DNA from: Dictyocoela muelleri
Taxonomy: Eukaryota > Microsporidia
Direction of reading: 5' to 3'
NCBI GenBank assembly: GCA_016256075.1
Contig: SDVU01000373.1
Location: 1 to 14,273 of the forward strand
Length of the DNA: 14,273 bases
In this document: positions 8,966 through 14,273 of the stretch, piece after piece
Numbering within the stretch: position 1 is the stretch's first letter
Layout of the letters: every line of letters begins with the position of its first letter
Program-made: the position numbers and the translations under genes
The notes under the pieces: model-generated
What the model saw: the letters and a program-made list of their open reading frames with translations, nothing else
Database searches by the model: none
What the model was told of the DNA's origin: nothing

Positions 8966-8972
8966 TATAGAT

Positions 8973-9130
8973 ATAAGGGTATTGCACGCACCAATTTTAG
9001 AATTTAAAACCATTCTACACGGTTATAAAAAATATAAAATATTTTTTTTGGTGAAATAAATCTTAAAATTTACAATCGTAAATAAAAAAAGTTGCTTTTT
9101 TTGTTACAAAAATTTTAAAATTGAAAAAAC
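8973..9130. repeat. 158-bp direct repeat, copy A
   Basis: Matches 9761-9918 over its full length in the same orientation, starting ataaggNtattgcacgcacc and ending aattgaaaaaact, with scattered substitutions and small indels in A/T runs. Shared core blocks include ttttagaatttaaaaccatt and ggttataaaaaatataaaat. It joins the 5' side of the Tc1 remnant. The two copies flank the palindrome at 9132-9758. It has no coding content. Confidence 0.85.
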
Positions 9131-9131
9131 T

Positions 9132-9758
9132 AGCTAACAGGAAAATGCCTTCGGCATTTTTCCGGGTTTTTCTTCGGCATTTTTGCCGGAAAATCCCGAA
9201 AAAAATAATAATAAATTAAATTGATACTAAGTAAAATTAATAATAAAGAAAATTAATAATATGTTTATTTTCAATAAGTTATATTAATAATAAGTTAAAT
9301 AAATAATAAGTTAAATTAATAATAAGTTAAATTGACAATAAGATTCATATCAATAATAACAAGTCAAATAAACAATATGTTAAATTAACAATACGTTAAA
9401 TTAATATTAAGTTAAATTAATCATAAGTTAAATTAATAATAAGTTGATTATATAATAAATTTATTAATAATAAGTTAAAATAATAATAAGTAAAATTAAT
9501 TGATTTATTATTAATTTTAATTATTGTTAATTTAACTTTTTATTAATGAATTTATTATATATTTAACTTATTATATATTTAACTTATTATTAATTTAACT
9601 TATTATCAATTTAAATTATTTTTAATTTAACTTATTATTAATTGAACCTATTATTAATTTTACTTAGTATCAATTTAATTTATATTATTTTTTTGGCATT
9701 TTCCGGCAAAAATGCCGAATAAAAAACCGTAAAAATGCCTTCGTCATTTTCTGGTTAA
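9132..9758. repeat. 627-bp imperfect palindrome built of AT-rich tandem repeats
   Basis: The outer 80 bases on each side are inverted copies rich in GGCATTTT and TTCGGCATTTTTGCCGG motifs (9141-9190 and 9692-9750). Each of these also contains its own small hairpin. Inside, 9202-9500 consists of about 15-base units of the type aataataagttaaatt. From about 9500 to 9690 the units appear in the opposite orientation (aacttattattaattt). The symmetry point is near 9497. There is no ORF. It could be a foldback transposon, a satellite inversion or a cruciform-forming sequence; it lies exactly between two 158-bp direct repeats. Confidence 0.85.
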
Positions 9759-9760
9759 CC

Positions 9761-9918
9761 ATAAGGCTATTGCACGCACCTATTTTAGAATTTAAAACCA
9801 TTCTACGGGGTTATAAAAAATATAAAATATTTTTTGGTCAAAAAAATTTTATAATTTACAAGAGTAAATGAAAGGTTGTGTTTTTTTGTTACCAATTTTT
9901 TGAAAAATTGAAAAAACT
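9761..9918. repeat. 158-bp direct repeat, copy B
   Basis: Same-orientation copy of 8973-9130, with its conserved start ataaggctattgcacgcacc three bases after the palindrome. Downstream (9919-10079) is ordinary AT-rich DNA with no recognised feature. Confidence 0.85.
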
Positions 9919-10079
9919 CACATAAAATAAATGATAATACGAAAATATTCGGATAAAATGTTTTTACTTCTTAAAAGGCCACAGTTTTGCTATTTTTCTC
10001 TTTAATTGTCTGCGTATAGTGAAATAAACCGGTTTCTTTTTTTTGTTACAAACTGTTATTTATTTATATTACACATATT

Positions 10080-10533
10080 ACATGTTTACAACATCCATAG
10101 CTGCCAACCCAGAGAGTTGTCTCCTAGAGTGGATATAAGACCTTTAGTTCTCAGTGCTCCTATAATACGTCACTTCCTAAACTACTCAGAATCCTAGCTG
10201 TATACTTGATTTTCGTCTTATTAATGACTCGGCAGGATGCAGGTAATTAATGGCTTTTCATTAATTTTTTTCTATTTATCACTACTTTTTAGCGAGATTC
10301 GTCGTCGTACTCATCCTCACACCTTGGAGAGTCTATTCTATTTCATCGTCATATTAGACCAAGTCTTAATCAGCTATATCAACCTGTACAGTTGTATATT
10401 ATTATATTTCTACAGTTTTGACCGCTTAATTTCATTCCTTATTATTTATTAAAGAGTGACGTCAGCGGAATTCGAACCTCGTTCGTTACTTAAATTTTCT
10501 TTCAAGAGTGTTTACCACTGAGCCATCAGGCTG
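10080..10533 (-). mobile_element. tRNA-derived SINE, full length (copy 3)
   Basis: Full-length copy, about 454 bases, on the minus strand. It runs from a tRNA-like head (5' end near 10533), through TGACGTCA (10457-10464) and the family body, to the 3' end ggatgttgtaaacatgtaat near 10080. The A box is GGCTCAGTGG (within 10515-10526) and the B box AGGTTCGAATTCC is slightly changed from consensus. It differs from copies 2 and 4 more than they differ from each other, so it is probably the oldest. No poly-A tail and no clear target duplication. Two short ORFs across it on the plus strand are chance. Confidence 0.9.
10467..10526 (-). promoter_or_regulatory. Pol III A and B boxes of SINE copy 3
   Basis: The A-box relic (ATGGCTCAGTGG, 10515-10526) and the B box (GGTTCGAATTCC, 10467-10478) are spaced as in the other copies. 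The B box carries a change (AATTCC for AATCC) and the segment between has an extra few bases, so promoter strength is probably reduced. Confidence 0.7.
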
Positions 10534-10784
10534 TAATTTTTTATTTAATAATTATTGTGGCGCTAGGCACGCCACCCATGCCAGATATGCTACCGAATTC
10601 GATTCCTCATAATGTATATTTTTTATTTTTTTATTTATATTCTAAACATATATGTGCCAGTATACATAATCTATAATATAATTTAAATTTTACATTTATA
10701 TTTATTTAAATATATGAAAACAGATAATTGTTATAAAAAAATAAAAATTGAAAAATTAATTTTAAAGATTTCACAATTTATATA
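10534..10784. other. Spacer between SINE copies 3 and 4
   Basis: Very AT-rich except for a GC-richer patch at 10557-10612. That patch contains TGGCG-ctaggca-CGCCA, a perfect 5-bp-stem hairpin (10558-10574), and on the minus strand GAATCGAATTCGGTAGC, weakly like a B box. It could be a scrap of another tRNA-derived element. No gene is supported. Confidence 0.4.
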
Positions 10785-11232
10785 TATTACATGCTGACAA
10801 CATCCATAGCTGCCAACCCGGAGAGTTGTCTCCAACTATAGTCTTTAGACCTTTGGTTCTTGGTGTTCCAATAATACGTCACTTCCTAAGCTACCCATAA
10901 GTCCAGCTGTATACGCGATTTTCGTTTTATCAATGACTCAGCAGGATACAGGTAATTAGTGGCTTTTCTGCATTTTTTCACTACTTTTTGCCGAGATGTG
11001 TCGCCGCACTCATCCCGCACCTAAGAGAGTCCCCTTCTGCTTCATTGTCACATTAGAAAAAGTCTTAATCAGCTATACACACTGGAAAAACTGTATATTA
11101 TACTATTATTATATAGTTATGACCGCTTAATGTCATTCCATCATTATTTATTAAAGAGTGACGTCAGCGGGATTCGAACCACGATACTTAAAATTCACAT
11201 TCAAGAGTGTTAACCACTGAGCTATCGGGCCG
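10785..11232 (-). mobile_element. tRNA-derived SINE, full length (copy 4, best preserved)
   Basis: The cleanest copy, about 448 bases on the minus strand. The head starts CTCGGCCCGATAGCTCAG near 11232. A box TAGCTCAGTGG (11214-11224) and B box GGTTCGAATCC (11169-11179) match pol III consensus. TGACGTCA (11159-11166) follows, then the shared body with conserved blocks (gaccgcttaatgtcatt, gccgagatgtgtcgccgcac, ttttcgttttatcaatgact on the plus strand) and the 3' end atgttgtcagcatgtaat near 10785. The A-box-to-B-box head is about 75 bases and the body about 370. The 3' end is not poly-A but runs into an AT dinucleotide tract (atatata), which suggests tail recognition by a partner LINE sharing this end. 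I do not recognise the family. Confidence 0.92.
11169..11224 (-). promoter_or_regulatory. Pol III A and B boxes of SINE copy 4
   Basis: Consensus A box (TAGCTCAGTGG) and B box (GGTTCGAATCC), 34 bases apart. Of the three heads in the window this one looks most able to drive pol III transcription. Confidence 0.82.
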
Positions 11233-11330
11233 AGATCATTCCTAAAACATATTTATTTTTTTATATGATCATATTTTCGGTGTCTACTTCTGAGTCAAAT
11301 GGGGGGGACTCAGTGCCAAATAATTTTAAA

Positions 11331-11445
11331 AAAAAATAAAAAATCATCAGAAAAAGAAAAAATTGCCAACAAAGACATAACACACTTTCATTTGTGATTT
11401 TTTTGTTAGTAATTGTTCTTTTTCTGATGATTTTCCATTTTTTTA
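11331..11445. repeat. Hairpin-forming inverted repeat with about 43-base arms
   Basis: Left arm 11331-11373 and right arm 11402-11445 are inverted copies: aatcatcagaaaaagaa against ttctttttctgatgatt, continuing through gccaacaaa against tttgttagt. The loop is about 28 bases. It could be a tiny MITE or foldback, or encode a hairpin RNA. A run of seven G (11301-11307), odd for this composition, lies just to the left. No protein is encoded. Confidence 0.75.
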
Positions 11446-12179
11446 AAAAAATATTTTTTACGCTCCGACATTTGAAAAAGGGGGAGAAAAATTTAAAATA
11501 AAGACTTCAAATGAGGGAGTAGTTCGCACTTTGAACTAATTTTTTCTTTATTAAAATAAATTTTTAACATTAAAATACAAATTAATTAAATTATATTTTA
11601 AGGCATGTAAAAAATTTATTTAAAAAGAATATTCTCGAATCTAACTATCAATTTTATTCTGAATAATTTATGTTCTTTTCAAATATTTATTTCAAACGAG
11701 ACTAAAACATCTAGATATTATCTGCATAGGTTTTTAAATACTAATAAAGCCATTATTATGATCTACAACTTTATCTAATTGTGAGAAAATTTTTATAACT
11801 CATATGTAACAGGCCGCATTTAATTTTCAAAAATTTCATTTTCCCCAAATGCAATAGTTACTCTTTAATTTTGCCAGTCTATAACTCTTTTAGAAAAAAA
11901 AATTACTAACTACTTACTTGATACACCATGATATTTATACATATAAGAGCAGAAAAAAGGGAAAGCAAATTAGAAATATTCTGGAGTATCAATTAAGTAG
12001 TTCGTAAAAAAATTTCTATACCACTTTAAATTTCTAACATTATTACTGAAACAATGATAGTTCATAAAAAAATAAAAAAAATGCTTTCTTTTGAAAGCGA
12101 TACATTTTTTTTAAAAATTTCGGACCACTTTCGAAATAAGACCCATCATTCTTAATTTAAAACTTTATAATACATTCTT
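11446..12179. other. AT-rich spacer with an inverted repeat
   Basis: No protein-like frame was recognised on either strand. The one structured part is an imperfect inverted repeat (arms 11893-11934 and 11976-12014, loop about 40 bases) sharing actaactacttacttgatac against its inverted partner ending aagtagttcgt. Homopurine and A/T runs fill the rest. Confidence 0.5.
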
Positions 12180-12227
12180 GGTATAAGAAGAATTTATAAA
12201 AGATTAGTTTAATAAAGAAGACTTGGC
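12180..12227. repeat. Direct repeat of pogo-terminus type, copy 1
   Basis: ggtataagaag followed by aatttataaaagattagttt and aataaagaagac. It matches 12692-12740 in the same orientation. The TTTATAAAAGATT and TATAACGAGG-like strings resemble the short repeated motifs at termini of pogo/Tigger-type elements, although those are normally inverted at the two ends. Confidence 0.5.
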
Positions 12228-12299
12228 AAAAATCTATCATACGATCCGGGAGATATTATGCGGTGTAAAGGTCAAAATTATATTTTTTTTGAAAAATGT

Positions 12300-12545
12300 C
12301 CCCATAAAATAGAAGAAATAACTATAAAAATTTTTGAGATTTTAAAAAGAACAAATGAGTTATGTGTAAAGGTTTAGCTAGTGTTTCAGCAAGATATGGA
12401 TGTAACAAAAAATGGTATGACCTGTAATAAATAAGATATTGTAATGAATCAGTGTCTATAAAAGATTAAGCGTGCCGATATGTTAAAATGTAAGAGATTA
12501 GAAAAAAAAACTTATATTAGAAATTTGAAATAGATGTTTTCGGTT
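12300..12545 (+). pseudogene. Probable pogo/jerky-type transposase HTH remnant
   Basis: A plus-strand patch reads KIEEITIKIFEILKRTNE (12306-12359), then in another frame LASVSARYGCNKKWYD (12371-12418), and later MLKCKRLEKKTY in a third. Put side by side these resemble the psq/CENP-B N-terminal helix-turn-helix of pogo/Tigger/jerky transposases (an ILKRI...ASVARKYGVNKSTV-type pattern, then a CKRLRK-type pattern). Stops and frame changes separate them, and no DDE domain follows, so this would be a short dead remnant. The similarity is by memory of the family and is moderate. Confidence 0.45.
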
Positions 12546-12691
12546 TATATTTTTTTTAGTTTTATTAAATTATTTTTTAATTATTTTTTGTAATTTTTCA
12601 ATTGTTATTTTTCCCTTACACCCTTAATGGATTTTAGCCGAAAACTTTATAAAAAATTCTTAAATAAGACGGGTTATTAAAACATTTTTAA

Positions 12692-12740
12692 TATAAGACG
12701 ACTTTATAAAAGATTGATTTAATATAACGAGGCTTTATAA
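12692..12740. repeat. Direct repeat of pogo-terminus type, copy 2, with tandem subunits
   Basis: ataagacgactttataaaag continues to attgatttaatataacgagg and then a second, shorter unit ctttataaatgattaattta. The two units are about 31 bases apart, making a small tandem array. It abuts and partly enters the start of the 123-codon ORF, whose first codons (ATG ATT AAT TTA AAT) lie in the second unit. Confidence 0.5.
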
Positions 12741-13112
12741 ATGATTAATTTAAATAACCCTCAAATGAACATCAAAACAAAATTATCAAAACTATTTGAA
12801 ATTCTTTCAAGAATAAATGAACCATCTGTTTTTCTAGAAACATTAGAAACATTAAAGACTTATACAAACATGAAAATTGAAAAGAAAAATAATATTCTTT
12901 TACCCACTTCTATTGAAATACAAGATTTATTTAATTGTAAATATGACCCTGAGTTAGAAAAAATTAAAAAAGAAATTAGTTGTAAGAAAGATATTAATTA
13001 TCACGAAAAGTGCGATGAAATTAGAAATAAAGCAAGTGATATGTTAGAAATTTTAAAATCTTTTGATTTTGATGAATCGGAAAACATTGAAGGTGAATTT
13101 GACAATGATTAA
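12741..13112 (+). CDS. Hypothetical 123-aa acidic, helical protein
   Basis: I do not recognise this protein. It is a 123-codon ATG-to-TAA frame, by far the longest plausible one outside the GSIII gene and the transposon relics. Composition is protein-like, not simple repeat: alternating Leu/Ile and Lys/Glu suggests mostly alpha-helix (about 12-45, 70-110), three Cys (69, 84, 93) are present, and the tail is acidic (FDFDESENIEGEFDND). There is no signal peptide, membrane segment or known motif. The first five codons overlap a repeat unit, so the ORF may be the end of a larger transposon-encoded protein or a captured gene end, or Met9 (12765) could be the true start. No partner gene is adjacent. 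It may also be a chance frame, though its length in DNA with this many stops argues against that. Confidence 0.5.
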   Translation: MINLNNPQMNIKTKLSKLFEILSRINEPSVFLETLETLKTYTNMKIEKKNNILLPTSIEIQDLFNCKYDPELEKIKKEISCKKDINYHEKCDEIRNKASDMLEILKSFDFDESENIEGEFDND

Positions 13113-13360
13113 ATTGAAAATATTATTTTATTATAAAATTATCAAATTATTGTTTAATTTTAATTGCTAAAATCACGTTAATTAGAAATAAAAAGTTTAA
13201 AATATTGGATTTATGTTAATATATAACATGTTGACTATATTAATAATTTAAAGCACGGTGTCTCGGCTCAAACAGTGCTTTTTGAATCTTAAATTTTTTG
13301 GTATTCAAGTTAACGTCACTCTCAAGTAGAGCTACACATTTTGCGGGGTTTTTGAAATTT
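13113..13360. other. Spacer between the 123-aa ORF and the foldback
   Basis: AT-rich, with a possible 7-bp-stem hairpin AAAGCAC (13250-13256) and GTGCTTT (13275-13281) about 140 bases after the stop. The right part (13300-13360) is GC-richer and contains gttaacgtcactctcaag, loosely like the SINE T-arm region but too short to assign. Confidence 0.4.
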
Positions 13361-13702
13361 TTGGTTCTGCAACGGGTTAGTCGCCACCTGTAAAAATTAG
13401 TAAATCGCAATTGGTAAGAGGAGGTAACATGGTTATTATCTGTAATAAGCTCAAAAATGATGAGATAAACTTGAAAATGAAGTTATGTAATCAATGGTCT
13501 AGATATATAGAGGTTTACTAAAATTCCTGTGAAGCAAGATTTTCTGTAAACCTATATATATCTGATCCCTTGATTAAATAACCTCATTTTCAAGTTTATC
13601 TCATCATTTTGAGCTTATTACAGTTAATAATCATATTCTCTCCTCTTACAAATTACGATTTACTAATTTTCACAGGTGGCGACTAACCCGTCATAGAACC
13701 AA
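13361..13702. mobile_element. Foldback element, arms of about 160 bp
   Basis: Near-perfect long inverted repeat. The left arm (13361-13528) and right arm (13536-13702) share gggttagtcgccacctgt, taataagctcaaaatgatga and gagataaacttgaaaatga, among other blocks. By eye the arms are more than 80 percent identical, with small indels, and the loop is under about 10 bases. There is no ORF and no obvious target duplication, and pairing fades outward from ggttct at both ends. It could be a foldback transposon or MITE without a body, and any transcript across it would form a long double-stranded hairpin. Confidence 0.85.
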
Positions 13703-14273
13703 TTTTTTATAAATTCCAGATTTGCCGGGTCATAAAATTCCGGGGTTTGCCGGCTATAAAAAGCTAAAGTTTGTTGGTTTCATGTTCCAATGTTGGAACA
13801 TGGCCAGAGATGTAACGGTGATAAATTGAGAGAACTTTCATACGTTGCTATCGAGACGGCGGGATCATATATTGATCTGCTGATGGCTTTTTTAAGACCC
13901 GTTAAAGATTTAAAACTATTATTAAAAATTATTTAAAAACCATATTTATTTAATTTTATTTTTTTATACTTTTAAATCTATAAATGAACAAATCAATCAT
14001 GCTAACCAATAATAACTATTTCTACTCCTTAAATATAACAAATGAAAATAATCACTATTAAATTTAATAACCAATAACATTGTTGTTACTCTTGTATGCG
14101 ACAGTTGGGTCAAAAAATCTTCAGTTTTTATAAATTGTATAAAAACAGCACTAATTATAATTAAAATCAAGTTTTATTTATTAAAAAATAAAATCTTTTC
14201 TAGAATATCTAGCGTTATATATGTTCGTCTATCGTCAAAAATAAACGTTAAATCGAAAAAACTTAATTCAACT
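13703..14273. other. Right-end spacer
   Basis: No gene recognised. Directly after the foldback are two degenerate tandem copies of a roughly 23-base GC-richer unit (tttgccgggtcataaaattc and gtttgccggctataaaaagc, 13722-13768). Next is a perfect palindrome CATGTTCCAA-tg-TTGGAACATG (13781-13802). The rest is AT-rich with no structure I can support. Confidence 0.5.
13781..13802. repeat. Perfect 10-bp palindrome around a 2-base centre
   Basis: CATGTTCCAA, then tg, then TTGGAACATG. The arms match without error. It might be a protein-binding dyad or the tip of an inverted element; there is no further evidence for either. Confidence 0.7.

Noticed and set aside
8973-9918. Direct repeats with an internal segment, read as a small LTR-type element
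   Set aside because: The interior is a noncoding palindrome of AT tandem repeats, without protein-coding sequence or the usual terminal dinucleotides and priming-site layout.
10006-10452. Two short plus-strand ORFs over SINE copy 3
   Set aside because: Chance frames in SINE sequence; the matching frames are not kept in the other copies.

Overview
The window looks like nuclear DNA of an AT-rich eukaryote that is poor in genes and full of transposon debris. It holds one large, intact, intronless gene in about 14 kb, tRNA-derived SINEs with pol III boxes, and remains of four DNA-transposon superfamilies (Merlin, Tc1/mariner, FLYWCH-MULE and probably pogo/jerky). That mix, with short compact genes and very AT-rich spacers, would suit a TE-rich early-diverging fungus (Glomeromycotina or a large-genome microsporidian) or a protist. 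The sequence alone does not settle which, and nothing points to a bacterial chromosome.

Layout. 1-806: AT-rich leader with simple repeats. 807-3017 (+): complete type III glutamine synthetase (GSIII), the only gene with a secure function. 3018-4543: spacer, then two partial copies of a SINE on the minus strand, separated by a 515-bp element with inverted ends. 4617-5882 (-): decayed MULE transposase with an N-terminal FLYWCH zinc finger. 5890-7077: spacer with a 16-bp minisatellite. 7078-8170: a Merlin element with inverted ends and a probable 8-9 bp target duplication; it lies against, and probably inside, a decayed Tc1/mariner copy on the minus strand (8171-about 8965). 8973-9918: two 158-bp direct repeats flanking a 627-bp palindrome built from AT-rich tandem repeats. 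10080-11232: two full-length SINE copies, both minus. 11240-12690: AT-rich spacer with two hairpins and a likely pogo-type HTH remnant. 12741-13112 (+): an unrecognised 123-aa ORF. 13361-13702: a foldback element with arms of about 160 bp. 13703-14273: spacer.

How the parts relate. GSIII would make glutamine from glutamate and ammonia in the cytosol. It has no functional partner in the window, so there is no operon or gene cluster to read. Everything else is best seen as a nested history of mobile elements. The most notable items are the intact bacterial-type GSIII in such a setting, an apparently undescribed tRNA-derived SINE family carrying a conserved TGACGTCA site, the Merlin insertion at the Tc1 remnant, and the palindromic and foldback elements.
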